A stretch of 64,000 bases of DNA from JACJWR01 sp963842975 (GTDB taxonomy: Bacteria; Actinomycetota; Actinomycetes; S36-B12; UBA10799): positions 310,001-374,000 of the forward strand of contig CAWJIH010000004.1 in the NCBI GenBank assembly GCA_963842975.1, written 5' to 3'. The position numbers and the translations under genes were made by a program. Shown piece after piece: positions 44,460-53,664 of the stretch (the first letter of the stretch is position 1; each line of letters begins with the position of its first letter). A model generated the notes under the pieces. The model saw only the letters and a list, made by a program, of their open reading frames with translations, was not told the origin of the DNA and did no database searches.

Positions 44460-45146
44460 ATGGTGTACAGCGGACTGCCTGACAGCACGGAGGTCGTCGT
44501 TCACGGGCGCCACGTAGACCTGTCAAGTCGTTTTCGTGAGCACGTCACGGACAAGCTGGAGAAGGTTGGGAAATTTGGTGTTCCGATAGCGCGGGTGGAT
44601 GTCGAGGTGTCCAAGGAGACCAACCCCAGACTCGCCGATCGTGCGTTCGAGGTTGAGCTGACGTGCCGTTCGCGGGGCCCTGTGATCCGAGCCGAGGCCT
44701 ACTCAACGGATCACTACTCCGCCTTCGACATTGCTTTCGGCAGGTTGACCGAACGGCTGCGTCGCTACGCTGATCGGCACCGTCCGCACCGCGGCGGCCG
44801 CCATGCCCACCGTGGCGCCCTGTCGGCCGAGCCGTGGCAAGAGATCGAGGTCGTCGAGCTGGAAACCGATGCGGAGGAGAGCGCTGCTTCACGCTTCGCC
44901 GACATTGATGTCGACCCCGATGGGGAGGCTGTTTTCGAGGCCGGACCAGTGGTCGTTCGTGAGAAGACACACGTGGCCGCTCCGATGACGGTCGAAGAGG
45001 CCGTGACCCATATGGAACTGGTGGGCCACGACTTCTATCTCTTCCAAGATTCCGACTCGGGTCTGCAGAGCGTGGTGTACCGGCGCCGTGGCTATGACTA
45101 CGGGCTGATTCGGATCGACTCCTCCGATCAGGCCGTCGCCGAATAG
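44460..45146 (+). CDS. hpf: Long-form ribosome hibernation-promoting factor
   Basis: A 228-residue HPF/RaiA long form, which dimerises 70S ribosomes into inactive 100S particles in stationary phase or starvation. The N-terminal S30AE domain spans VVVHGRHVDLSSRFREHVTD to FGRLTERLRRYADRHR. The C-terminal dimerisation domain reads PMTVEEAVTHMELVGHDFYL and VVYRRRGYDYGLIRI. The two are joined by an acidic linker. The start has GGAAGGAG eight bases upstream. Mycobacterial Rv3241c holds the same place beside secA1. Confidence 0.93.
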   Translation: MVYSGLPDSTEVVVHGRHVDLSSRFREHVTDKLEKVGKFGVPIARVDVEVSKETNPRLADRAFEVELTCRSRGPVIRAEAYSTDHYSAFDIAFGRLTERLRRYADRHRPHRGGRHAHRGALSAEPWQEIEVVELETDAEESAASRFADIDVDPDGEAVFEAGPVVVREKTHVAAPMTVEEAVTHMELVGHDFYLFQDSDSGLQSVVYRRRGYDYGLIRIDSSDQAVAE

Positions 45147-45166
45147 CAGGCTGAGCGATCGCGGCT

Positions 45167-45868
45167 GTGCAGGGTTCAGTTGGTGGTGCGCCCGCAAGGG
45201 TGCTCGTCAGCGATGACTACCCGATGTTCGCGACCGGCGTGGCAGAGGTGCTGCGGGACCGAGCCGACGTTTGGGTCTCGGTGGCGCCGGAAACACCTGG
45301 CCAACTCGCCTTTCCGATCACCGCCGACGTTCTGGTGATCGGACTGGACGCCGACGTCAAGGGCATCTGGGAGACCTGTGACCACCTCTTGGCAATCACG
45401 GGCTCGACCGCACCACCGATTGTGCTCATGTTGCCCGGCCGGTCAGAGTTCGAGATGACGGCGGCAGCCAGCGTCGGGGCTGCCGCAGTCTTGCCGCGCG
45501 CGGCAAGCGGGATTGCGGTGGCCGAGGCGCTGACGGCCGTGCTGGAGGGCCGCACGCTGGTGGCTGCGGGCATGGGCGAAAGGATGCTGGCGGATTTCGC
45601 TGGCATGCTGCGCCGGCGGCGCGAGGCCACCGGAGTGGATCTGTCCAGCCGTGAGCAGCAGGTGCTTGAACTCATCGCGGAGGGACGCAGCAACCGCGAC
45701 ATTGCTGGCGGACTGCACATCAGTGAGGCGACCGTGAAAAATCACGTGCGCCGAATTCTGGAGAAGTTGGGCGCCGGATCCCGCACCGAGGCGCTGGTGT
45801 TCGCGGCCCGGGCGGGACTCGTGGTGGTGGGTCAGGGCAGTTCTAGCCCGAGCCCGAGGCGGGCGTAG
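45167..45868 (+). CDS. LuxR-type orphan regulator with degenerate receiver
   Basis: A 233-residue NarL/LuxR-type protein. The receiver keeps the acidic pair (VSDDYP, residues 16-17), but the phosphoacceptor position reads Gly59 in DVLVIGLDADVKG, and the conserved Lys is replaced in VLPRAASG. It is probably not switched by phosphorylation unless the nearby Asp61 substitutes. The C-terminal helix-turn-helix is fully typical: LSSREQQVLELIAEGRSNRD and ISEATVKNHVRRILEKL. No kinase is adjacent. The GTG 45167 start is 20 nt after hpf. Its last 37 nt overlap the end of the convergent acetyltransferase gene. Confidence 0.85.
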   Translation: MQGSVGGAPARVLVSDDYPMFATGVAEVLRDRADVWVSVAPETPGQLAFPITADVLVIGLDADVKGIWETCDHLLAITGSTAPPIVLMLPGRSEFEMTAAASVGAAAVLPRAASGIAVAEALTAVLEGRTLVAAGMGERMLADFAGMLRRRREATGVDLSSREQQVLELIAEGRSNRDIAGGLHISEATVKNHVRRILEKLGAGSRTEALVFAARAGLVVVGQGSSSPSPRRA

Positions 45869-46746
45869 CGGGCCACTGCGGCGTGTCCGTCCACCGCCGC
45901 GGAGTCAGTCCGGGTCTGGTCGGGGTGTGCTGGCGCGGTCAACACCCAGCCCAGCCCGTCACTCGCCAGCAGGGCCACAAATGCGTTGGTCTCTGCGCTG
46001 ACGATGTCTTTCACCGCCCAGACGCCGGTTGGCAGGCAGACCGAAATCGGCAGGGCAGATTCCGCGGCCTGCGCTTCTTTGGTCGTGGCGACCGGTTGGA
46101 GTTGCCACGACCCAGCCGCGATCTCCACGCGCGCAGCGGAGCGCAGTGGATCCGGTGCGCGCCGGTCGGTTGGGCGGATCGCCGCCAGCCAGCAATCCTG
46201 GAACTCCTCGCGCTGTCGCAGGATCGATCGGGCGGTGCCTTCCGGGCGAAAGCCAGCGTTGGTCGCCACCGCCAGACTCGCCACGTTGCCGACCAGCGAT
46301 TGCCAGAGCAGGTGGCGCAGCCCCAACTCGTCGAACGCCCAGTCCACCAGCGCAGTCAAGCCGGCGGAGGCCACACCCCGGCCCCGAGCCCAGGGGGCCA
46401 CCCAATAGCCAACGGAGGCGGTGGCGGCGGCGTCGATGTCGTGCAGACTCACAACGCCCAGCAATTCGTCTCCGGCGTCCGCCAACGCGAAGGCAACCAG
46501 GCTGCCATCTGCCAAGCCGGCCGGGGCGGACTCCGAGACGAACTCGTCCGCGTGCCGGTAGTCGTACGGGCTCGGTAGTTCAGTCATGTCCCGGGCGTCC
46601 GCATCGTTGCAGGCCAGCACCATCTTCTCGATGTCCGAATCCTTCGGCTGACGCATAGTGGCGATGCCGGCAGCGTCGATTCGCAACTGCGCATTTGCCG
46701 TGGCAGCCAACCGAGCTCGGACGTCTTTTGGCACCGTCGTCTCCAT
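45832..46746 (-). CDS. GNAT-family N-acetyltransferase
   Basis: A 304-residue protein. Residues about 25-200 form a RimJ/RimL-type GNAT domain: MRQPKDSDIEKMVLACNDAD, SVGYWVAPWARGRGVASAGL as the acetyl-CoA loop, LRHLLWQSLVGNVASLAVAT and AGFRPEGTARSIL. The remaining 100 residues are a second domain with no recognised motif. The acceptor substrate is unknown. It diverges from secA and overlaps, tail to tail, the orphan regulator. Confidence 0.83.
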   Translation of the reverse strand: METTVPKDVRARLAATANAQLRIDAAGIATMRQPKDSDIEKMVLACNDADARDMTELPSPYDYRHADEFVSESAPAGLADGSLVAFALADAGDELLGVVSLHDIDAAATASVGYWVAPWARGRGVASAGLTALVDWAFDELGLRHLLWQSLVGNVASLAVATNAGFRPEGTARSILRQREEFQDCWLAAIRPTDRRAPDPLRSAARVEIAAGSWQLQPVATTKEAQAAESALPISVCLPTGVWAVKDIVSAETNAFVALLASDGLGWVLTAPAHPDQTRTDSAAVDGHAAVARYARLGLGLELP

Positions 46747-46775
46747 AGGTAGATCCCACCATGGACATATCCGCG

Positions 46776-46781
46776 TACCAT
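46776..46781 (+). promoter_or_regulatory. -10 hexamer TACCAT at the secA start
   Basis: TACCAT is followed by seven bases and GTG 46789. The upstream ATG 46780 overlaps the hexamer, so it would not be in a transcript starting at 46789. Confidence 0.4.
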
Positions 46782-46788
46782 GGCCCGC

Positions 46789-49722
46789 GTGGCTCTATTC
46801 GACAGAATCCTGCGCGCCGGTGAAGGCAAGACGCTGCGCGCATTGACCAAGATCACCGCCGTCGTCAACACGCTTGAGTCGGACTTCGCCGATCTCACAG
46901 ACGCGGAGTTGCGGGCGAAGACCGACGAGTTCAGACAGCGCCTGGCGGATTCCGAGGACACTCTGGATAGCTTGCTGCCGGAGGCCTTCGCTGCAGTTCG
47001 CGAGGCTTCGAAACGGACGCTGGGCCAGCGCCACTACGACGTGCAGATCATGGGCGGGGCAGCGCTGCACCGTGGGAACATCGCCGAAATGCGGACCGGT
47101 GAGGGCAAGACGCTGGTGGCTACGTTGCCCAGCTACCTCAATGCGCTGTCTGGCGACGGAGTGCATGTGGTGACGGTCAACGACTACCTCGCTTCTCGTG
47201 ACTCGGAGTGGATGGGGCGCATCCATCGGTTCCTGGGCCTCAGCGTCGGTGTGATCGTGGCTCAAATGACGCCCGCCGAGCGTCGGGTGGCCTATGGCGC
47301 CGATATCACCTACGGCACCAACAACGAATTCGGCTTCGACTATCTGCGCGACAACATGGCCTGGTCGCTCAACGATCTGGTGCAGCGCGGTCACAATTTC
47401 GCCATCGTCGACGAGGTCGACTCGATTCTGATCGACGAGGCGCGTACGCCGCTGATCATTTCTGGCCCGGCAGACCATGAACCCAAGTGGTACTCGGATT
47501 TCGCCAAACTTTCCCGACGCCTCAAGGTGGACGAGGACTACGAGGTCGATCCCAAGAAGCGCACCATCGGCATCCTCGAACCAGGTGTGGAGAAGGCAGA
47601 GGACTGGCTTGGAATCGAAAACCTCTACCAGCCGGAGAACACCCCGCTGGTGGGTTTCCTGAACAACTCCATCAAGGCCAAGGAGCTGTTCAAGCGGGAC
47701 AAGGACTACGTGATCCTCAACGGCGAGGTTGTGATCGTTGACGAACACACCGGCCGCATTCTCAGCGGTCGTCGCTACAACGAGGGCCTGCACCAGGCGA
47801 TCGAAGCCAAAGAGGGCGTGGAGATCAAGGCTGAGAACCAGACTCTGGCCACCATCACCTTGCAGAACTACTTCCGGATGTACGACAAGTTGGCGGGTAT
47901 GACCGGCACCGCCGCCACCGAGGCTGCAGAGTTCAACTCCACATACTCCCTGGGCGTGGTGCCGATTCCCACGAACATGCCGAGTCAGCGGGACGATCGC
48001 CCAGACCTCATCTACCGCACGGAAGACGCCAAGTTCGCTGCCGTTGCCGAAGACATCGGTGAGCGATACCAGGAGGGGCAGCCGGTACTGGTCGGCACCG
48101 TGAGTGTGGAGAAGAGCGAACGGCTCTCCAATGAGTTGCGCAAGGCAGGGGTACCGCATCAGGTCCTCAACGCCAAGTTCCATGCTCAGGAGGCGCTGAT
48201 CGTGGCGGAGGCCGGCCGCCGGGGGGCCGTCACGGTTGCCACCAACATGGCGGGTCGTGGAACCGACATCATGCTTGGCGGAAACCCCGAGTATCGGGCC
48301 AACGCCGAACTTGCCGCGCGTGGACTGACTCCCGTGGATGACCCAGAGGGCTACGAAGCCGCCTGGCCGGATGCGCTGGCCAAGGCCGAGGAATCTGTGG
48401 CGGCCGAACACAACGAGGTCACCGACCTCGGTGGCCTGTATGTGCTGGGCACCGAACGACACGAGTCGCGCCGAATCGACAACCAGTTACGCGGTCGTTC
48501 CGGCCGTCAGGGCGACCCTGGTGAAACGCGCTTCTACTTGTCCTTGCAGGACGAACTCATGTTGCGCTTCAACGCCGGCATGGTCGATGCCTTCCTGACG
48601 CGTTTCAACGTGCCGGATGATGTGCCGATTGAGGCCAAGATGGTGACTCGGGCAATCGCCAGTGCGCAGTCACAAGTCGAGTCGCAGAACGCTGAGATCC
48701 GCCGGAACGTGCTGAAGTACGACGAAGTGATGAATCGCCAACGCAAGGTGATCTACGAAGAGCGCCGCGCGGTGCTCAACGGGGAGGACTTGAGTAACCA
48801 GGTCCGCAGGTTCATCGACGAGATTGTCAGCACCCATGTGCGGGCAGCCACCGCTGAGGGTTACCCGGAGGACTGGGATCTTGAGGGCATGCTGGGCGAA
48901 CTCGCGGAGGTCTACCCCGGTACCTTGACCGTCGCGGACCTCGAGGCCAGGTCCGGCGGTGGCCGTAACGGGATTTCCCAGGACTTCTTGATCGAGGAGC
49001 TCAGCGAAGATGCCCAGGAGGCCTACGACCGTCGCGAGGAGGAGTTCGGCGTCGACGTGATGCGCGAGATGGAGCGCCGCGTGATCATGAGCGTGCTCGA
49101 CAAGCGTTGGCGTGAGCACCTCTACGAGATGGACTACCTCAAGGAGGGCATTGGGCTGCGTGCGATGGCGCAAAAGGACCCGCTCATTGAATACCAGCGG
49201 GAGGGCTACGACCTCTTTGCGGTGATGATGGCCGCAATCGGTGAGGAATCGGTGCGCTTCTTGTTCACGATTCAGCCCGAGGTTCACCGGCCAGCCGTGC
49301 AGGTGGCGCAGCCGGCGAACTTCGGCATCACCGGAGTCGCCAGCGGCGCGGTGACTGCGGCGCTGGCGGCGGCCGGTGGGGCTACTGCCGGGGCGCTGGA
49401 TCTTGAGTCCGCAGGGGCAGGCACAGCAGACGGCGGCAGCGCGGCCGATGCCGCTGCCGCGGCTGCAGCGGGAGCCGCCGAATCGAGGCCGGAGGTGGTG
49501 CTTCCCGAAGCGCTCACCGAACGCGCCCGGCCCGGCCAGTTGCAATATTCGGCGCCGACCGCTGAAGGTGGTGTGGAGCGGCACGTGGCGGCGGTGGGCA
49601 ACGTGGATGATCCCAACGCCGACGGGGCTGATCCCACCTATGCGGGGACGGCGAAGAACGCACCGTGCCCGTGTGGATCGGGTCGCAAGTTCAAGCGCTG
49701 CCACGGAGCTGCGCGCCGCTGA
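46789..49722 (+). CDS. secA: Preprotein translocase ATPase SecA
   Basis: The essential motor (977 residues from GTG 46789) that drives proteins through SecYEG. Landmarks in order: ILRAGEGKTLRAL, Walker A MRTGEGKTLVATLPSY, TVNDYLASRDSEWMG, the DEVD box VDEVDSILIDEARTPLIISG, the preprotein cross-linking domain, TNMAGRGTDIMLGGNPEY, LRGRSGRQGDPGETRFYLS, and the C-terminal zinc motif CPCGSGRKFKRCHG. An alanine-rich linker precedes the zinc tail. This is the SecA1 housekeeping type, beside hpf as in Mycobacterium. The alternative start is ATG 46780, three codons upstream. Confidence 0.97.
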   Translation: MALFDRILRAGEGKTLRALTKITAVVNTLESDFADLTDAELRAKTDEFRQRLADSEDTLDSLLPEAFAAVREASKRTLGQRHYDVQIMGGAALHRGNIAEMRTGEGKTLVATLPSYLNALSGDGVHVVTVNDYLASRDSEWMGRIHRFLGLSVGVIVAQMTPAERRVAYGADITYGTNNEFGFDYLRDNMAWSLNDLVQRGHNFAIVDEVDSILIDEARTPLIISGPADHEPKWYSDFAKLSRRLKVDEDYEVDPKKRTIGILEPGVEKAEDWLGIENLYQPENTPLVGFLNNSIKAKELFKRDKDYVILNGEVVIVDEHTGRILSGRRYNEGLHQAIEAKEGVEIKAENQTLATITLQNYFRMYDKLAGMTGTAATEAAEFNSTYSLGVVPIPTNMPSQRDDRPDLIYRTEDAKFAAVAEDIGERYQEGQPVLVGTVSVEKSERLSNELRKAGVPHQVLNAKFHAQEALIVAEAGRRGAVTVATNMAGRGTDIMLGGNPEYRANAELAARGLTPVDDPEGYEAAWPDALAKAEESVAAEHNEVTDLGGLYVLGTERHESRRIDNQLRGRSGRQGDPGETRFYLSLQDELMLRFNAGMVDAFLTRFNVPDDVPIEAKMVTRAIASAQSQVESQNAEIRRNVLKYDEVMNRQRKVIYEERRAVLNGEDLSNQVRRFIDEIVSTHVRAATAEGYPEDWDLEGMLGELAEVYPGTLTVADLEARSGGGRNGISQDFLIEELSEDAQEAYDRREEEFGVDVMREMERRVIMSVLDKRWREHLYEMDYLKEGIGLRAMAQKDPLIEYQREGYDLFAVMMAAIGEESVRFLFTIQPEVHRPAVQVAQPANFGITGVASGAVTAALAAAGGATAGALDLESAGAGTADGGSAADAAAAAAAGAAESRPEVVLPEALTERARPGQLQYSAPTAEGGVERHVAAVGNVDDPNADGADPTYAGTAKNAPCPCGSGRKFKRCHGAARR

Positions 49723-49724
49723 TC

Positions 49725-49756
49725 CCAGGCCCCTCGCGGGAGCCGGGGCGCCCTGG
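49725..49756. terminator. Candidate hairpin between secA and the DUF6459 gene
   Basis: CCAGGCCCC (49725-49733) can pair with GGGG and CCTGG (49745-49748, 49752-49756) with a three-base bulge. It lies between convergent stops, so it may end both transcripts. Confidence 0.4.
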
Positions 49757-49761
49757 CGGCT

Positions 49762-50208
49762 TCAGATGGTGCCCAGGGCGGTGCATTGCCAGCGGCCGTC
49801 GAGACCTTCGAAGCGCATGGCTACCGCTCTGCTGCGGGGTGCCCCACTGACCACGGCACTCGCTTCGACGACTCCGTGGGCCGGAGTGGTCACCCGAGTG
49901 GACACCACCCTGGGTAGCCGACCGGGAGCGCGCCGGCTGGAGCCGGTAGTGGCTTTCGCCCGTTGCGCCACCGCACGCTCTGCGATCGGTCGCAGTTGCT
50001 CAAGCACTTCCGGCGTCGCCCAAGCGTTGAGTTGGGCCAGGCAGCGCTGCCCGCTCAGGACGTCGACGATGGCCTGGGCGAAGCGTTGGACCGTGGCTGA
50101 AGGGTCCGGGAGTGCCTCGACCGGCGTGGGTTGCGGATCGAAGACATCAACGTCCGTGCAGATGTCCTCATCTGGTGTGGGTGTGTGGAGCATGACGGCC
50201 AAAGGCAT
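49762..50208 (-). CDS. DUF6459 (Rv3231c-like) protein
   Basis: A 148-residue soluble protein. Its C-terminal half matches the actinobacterial DUF6459 family: VQRFAQAIVDVLSGQRCLAQ, LNAWATPEVLEQLRP, GVVEASAVVSGAPRSRAVAM and FEGLDGRWQCTALG. The N-terminus (MLHTPTPDEDICTDVDVFDP) is low complexity. The function is unknown; genes of this family lie near secA in many actinobacteria. It is convergent with secA. Confidence 0.78.
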   Translation of the reverse strand: MPLAVMLHTPTPDEDICTDVDVFDPQPTPVEALPDPSATVQRFAQAIVDVLSGQRCLAQLNAWATPEVLEQLRPIAERAVAQRAKATTGSSRRAPGRLPRVVSTRVTTPAHGVVEASAVVSGAPRSRAVAMRFEGLDGRWQCTALGTI

Positions 50209-50386
50209 GAGAGTCCCCCCGGGCTGGTACCAGTGCTGTGGCGACGGCCTTCCGCCCCCAAGACAGATTTACCCTGCTGGCAAGGTCAACTCAACGTCGG
50301 ATCGAAAGACTGTGGATGGTCTGATCCATTGGGCCAGCGCTGGTACACGAATACCCCGATCGAAGCATGTCTGCCAGACTCTGGCC

Positions 50387-51049
50387 ATGACTCTCGCGGA
50401 CTCCCGGCCGACTGCGCTGCTGGTGGACTGGGGCGGCGTGCTCACCACCGACCTTTCCAGCGCGATGTCGGCGTGGTCGACCTCGGAAGACTTGGAAGCC
50501 GCGCACTTCGCCGAGGTGATGCGCGAGTGGTTCGGGTCCGAAGGTGCCACCGAGGCACGCGTGAACCCGGTGCATGCCTTGGAGCGCGGCGAAGTCGAAG
50601 TGCCGCACTTCGAGGTGGAGTTGGCTTCGGCGTTGTCGGCGGTGGCTGGGAAACCGGTGGTTGCAGAAGGACTGTTGACCAGACTCTTCGAGCACTTCCG
50701 CCACGCCGAAGATATGGCCGGGCTGGTGCGGCGGGCACGTGAGGTTGGCATCACCACGGCGCTTCTGAGTAACTCGTGGGGGGACTTCTACCCAATGCAC
50801 CTGTTCGACGGGATGTTCGACGAGTTGGTGATTTCCGGGCAAGTGGGGATGCGCAAACCCGACCCTCGGATCTTCATGTACACGGCCAAGTTGGTGCGAA
50901 CGCCGCCGCGAAAGTGTGTGTTTGTGGATGACTTGAAACACAATGTCACTGCTGCCGCGCGGCTGGGGTTCTTGGCGGTGCACCACACCAACTACCGGAC
51001 CACGTCGGAGCAATTGAGTGCCCTGTTCGGGCGCGACCTGAGCCGCTAG
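50387..51049 (+). CDS. HAD-superfamily hydrolase (subfamily IA, epoxide-hydrolase-like)
   Basis: A 220-residue HAD protein. Motif I is LLVDWGGVLTTD with the nucleophile Asp; the position two residues later is Gly, as in the soluble-epoxide-hydrolase-like HAD branch. Motif II is ALLSNSWGD, motif III the lysine in GMRKPDPRIF, motif IV KCVFVDDLKHNV. It is a likely phosphatase of unknown substrate. CAGACT lies 6 nt before ATG 50387. The 178 nt upstream, to the divergent DUF6459 start, show no gene. Confidence 0.85.
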   Translation: MTLADSRPTALLVDWGGVLTTDLSSAMSAWSTSEDLEAAHFAEVMREWFGSEGATEARVNPVHALERGEVEVPHFEVELASALSAVAGKPVVAEGLLTRLFEHFRHAEDMAGLVRRAREVGITTALLSNSWGDFYPMHLFDGMFDELVISGQVGMRKPDPRIFMYTAKLVRTPPRKCVFVDDLKHNVTAAARLGFLAVHHTNYRTTSEQLSALFGRDLSR

Positions 51050-51127
51050 CCGCACCTGTGCAGGTCACGCACCGTACGAGCGCACAACCCCACATGCAAG
51101 GATGTGGCCACCGTGAAGGGAGCGCTC

Positions 51128-52531
51128 GTGGTCGATCGGCTCAGCCCCGAAGATGCATCATTCCTGTATCTGGAAGATGCCACCACCCCAATGCACGTGG
51201 GGGGAGTGGCAATATTCCGTGAGACCGAAGCAGGATTCGACTACGACCGGCTGGTCAAACTGATCCGGGACCGCATCGCGCTGGCCCCTCGCTACCGGCA
51301 GAAGATCAAGCACGTCCCCGGCAATGTCGGTGCACCCGTCTGGGTCGACGATTCCAACTTCGATGTCACCTTCCATGTCCGAAGGTCGGCCCTGCCGCGG
51401 CCCGGCACAGACGCCCAACTGCGCGAGTTGGCTGCACGCATCATGGCCCGGCCATTGGATAGCACCCGGCCAATGTGGGAGATGTATTTGGTGGAGGGCC
51501 TCAAGGGCCGACGGTTCGCGATTTTGACGAAATCCCACCACACCATCGTCGACGGCATCATGAGCGTTGACATCGGCCAGGTGATTCTTGACGACGCTCC
51601 GGTGGCGGAGGCGGAAACGACCCAAGTGTGGCGCCCGGCGCGGGAACCGAGCAAGGCGGAACTCCTGGTGAGCGCGGCCGGTGAACAGGTCAAGTCACCG
51701 GCTCATGCCTACCGGACCGTGCGCAAGGGGGTCGATGATGTGGCGTCGGCGGTCGCTGGCGTTGGCAAGTCGGTGGTGGGCCTGATGTCCGCGGCAGTCT
51801 CGGTGGCGCGGGCACCGGCTGCCGGGCCACTGAACTTTGAGATCTCCGAACAGCGCCGATTCGCCATGGCGGCGATGAAACTCAGCGACTTCAAGACCAT
51901 TCGCAAGGCCCACGGCGGCACCGTCAATGACGTCATTCTGGCGGTGGTCACCGGGGCGCTGCGGGCTTGGCTACTGGCTCGGGGTGAACGTGTGAACGTC
52001 CGGTCCGAGGTGATTGCCTTGGTGCCGGTGAGCGTTGAACCATCTTTCGACGCTGAGAGCCCAGGGGATGTGCAGCCTTTCCTGGTGCCGCTGCCGGTCG
52101 GCGAACCGGATCCTGTCGTGCGTCTGAGTCGGATCAGTTTTGAGATGCACCGCCACCGGGAAAGTTCCCGCCTAGTCGGCGCGGAGACGCTGGCGACCAT
52201 CGCCGGATTTGCACCACCAACGTTGCACGCACTGGGAGCCAGGTTGGGGGCGGACATCACCCAGCGGGTGTACAACGTCGTGATCACGAACGTGCCCGGC
52301 CCGCAGACGCCGTTATACGTGGGTGGCGCCGAGATGATCGCCGCCTACCCAGTTGTGGCCCTGACCCGCGGACATGGTTTGAGCATCGGCTTGACGTCCT
52401 ACAACGGTGGGGTGTTTTTCGGTCTCAACGCGGACCGCGACGGCGTCCCCGACGTGGACGACTTGGCCGAATGCCTGCGGGAGGCCCTCGATGAGCTGAA
52501 GGACACCGCGAAGGGACGCCGACGCCGCTGA
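51128..52531 (+). CDS. Wax ester synthase/diacylglycerol acyltransferase (WS/DGAT)
   Basis: A 467-residue acyl-CoA-dependent acyltransferase that makes triacylglycerol or wax esters. The opening VDRLSPEDASFLYLEDATTP is classic for the family, the active-site HHxxxDG motif is SHHTIVDG (His137, His138, Asp142), and the later GTVNDVILAVVTGALR, NVVITNVPGPQTPLYVGG and GLSIGLTSYNG are all present. I chose GTG 51128 because AAGGGAG lies five bases upstream and the protein then begins as in homologues; earlier in-frame GTGs exist at 51104 and 51113. It is followed by a patatin-like gene, a plausible lipid-storage pair. Confidence 0.92.
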   Translation: MVDRLSPEDASFLYLEDATTPMHVGGVAIFRETEAGFDYDRLVKLIRDRIALAPRYRQKIKHVPGNVGAPVWVDDSNFDVTFHVRRSALPRPGTDAQLRELAARIMARPLDSTRPMWEMYLVEGLKGRRFAILTKSHHTIVDGIMSVDIGQVILDDAPVAEAETTQVWRPAREPSKAELLVSAAGEQVKSPAHAYRTVRKGVDDVASAVAGVGKSVVGLMSAAVSVARAPAAGPLNFEISEQRRFAMAAMKLSDFKTIRKAHGGTVNDVILAVVTGALRAWLLARGERVNVRSEVIALVPVSVEPSFDAESPGDVQPFLVPLPVGEPDPVVRLSRISFEMHRHRESSRLVGAETLATIAGFAPPTLHALGARLGADITQRVYNVVITNVPGPQTPLYVGGAEMIAAYPVVALTRGHGLSIGLTSYNGGVFFGLNADRDGVPDVDDLAECLREALDELKDTAKGRRRR

Positions 52532-52621
52532 TCTGCCAGGAACCATGACAACGCTCATCGGCGGGCGTACAGTTACCGGAATTGGAGTCAGTTCTGTTGC
52601 CTACCGTAGATGGGAAGCACC

Positions 52622-53611
52622 ATGGCCCGACGTCGCCCGAAAAGGGGCGTCGTGCTCGGCGGTGGGGGAATGCTGGGTGCGGCGTGGATGGTTGGTGCCC
52701 TCTGCGCTCTAGAAGAGGTTCACGGGTTCAACCCGTGTAAGGCCGACGTCATCGTTGGAACGTCCGCCGGGTCTGTGCTGGCGTCGCTGATGGCCGCCGG
52801 GGTGACCCCCATGCAACTGCGCGACCACCAGCGTGGGCACCCCATCACGTCCGGTCCGTTGGCCGGCTACTCCTGGGATTATGAACGCGCCACTGGCCAG
52901 GGGCGGCCCAAGATCCCACGTTTGGTGCCGTCCACGGCGCGTGCCTTTACCTCCAGTGCCCGCCGGATCCGACAGTTGCCACCGACCGCGGTGCTGGCCG
53001 GGTTCATGCCCGAGGGAAAGGGTTCGCTGGAGCGGGTTCAGCACCTGATCGAGGCGATCACGCCGATGGATGAGTGGTCGCCGCACAAAGACCTGTGGAT
53101 CGTCGCGATGGATCTGGACGAGAGCAAGCGAGTGGCCTTTGGCCGGGCCGGTGCGCCGGTGGCGTCCCTTGCTGACGCGGTGCGGGCCTCCTGCGCCATC
53201 CCTTCCTGGTTTCAGCCGGTGGAGATCGATGGACACAAATACGTGGACGGCGGGGCCTGTTCTGCCACTAGCGCCGATCTAGTCGCGGACATGGGGTTGG
53301 ACGAGGTCTACGTGCTCGCCCCCATGGCGTCCTTTGCGCTGGACCGTCCGAACAGCATGCTTGCCAGACTGGAACGGCGGTGGCGGGTGGCCATCACCAA
53401 ACGACTGTTGCACGAGGCGGAGAAGGTCCGCGATGGTGGCGCGCAAGTGATGATGCTCGCGCCAGGACCGGAAGACCTGGAAGCCATGGGCGGCAACCTC
53501 ATGGATGTGAGTCGGCGATTGCCCGCGCTAGAGACGAGCCTGCGGACCTCAGTCGAAGCGTTGCACGATCCGGATCGACTTGGTCCGGACTATCTAGCCG
53601 ACGTGGTGTAG
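52622..53611 (+). CDS. Patatin-like phospholipase/acylhydrolase
   Basis: A 329-residue serine lipid hydrolase with a Ser-Asp dyad. The oxyanion loop is GGGGMLGAAWMVG, the nucleophile motif GTSAGSVLASL (Ser48), and the catalytic aspartate motif DGGACSATSADL. There is no signal peptide or membrane helix. The substrate could be the storage lipid or a phospholipid. ATG 52622 has GGGAAG just upstream; ATG 52610 is the alternative. It follows the WS/DGAT gene by 90 nt. Confidence 0.87.
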   Translation: MARRRPKRGVVLGGGGMLGAAWMVGALCALEEVHGFNPCKADVIVGTSAGSVLASLMAAGVTPMQLRDHQRGHPITSGPLAGYSWDYERATGQGRPKIPRLVPSTARAFTSSARRIRQLPPTAVLAGFMPEGKGSLERVQHLIEAITPMDEWSPHKDLWIVAMDLDESKRVAFGRAGAPVASLADAVRASCAIPSWFQPVEIDGHKYVDGGACSATSADLVADMGLDEVYVLAPMASFALDRPNSMLARLERRWRVAITKRLLHEAEKVRDGGAQVMMLAPGPEDLEAMGGNLMDVSRRLPALETSLRTSVEALHDPDRLGPDYLADVV

Positions 53612-53664
53612 CCATCTCCTGCTGAAGTGGAAGCTCGCCCACTCGCAGTGTCAGGATGAGCGGC

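Noticed and set aside
44183..44482. A 99-codon basic ORF upstream of hpf with a TAGCGT hexamer 6 nt before its ATG
   Set aside because: Its amino acid composition looks non-coding and it overlaps the hpf start. Kept only as a note on the hpf leader.
46795..48462. A 555-codon open frame antisense to secA
   Set aside because: Long antisense frames are expected in high-GC DNA; the secA frame is conserved over its whole length and the antisense product has no recognisable motif.
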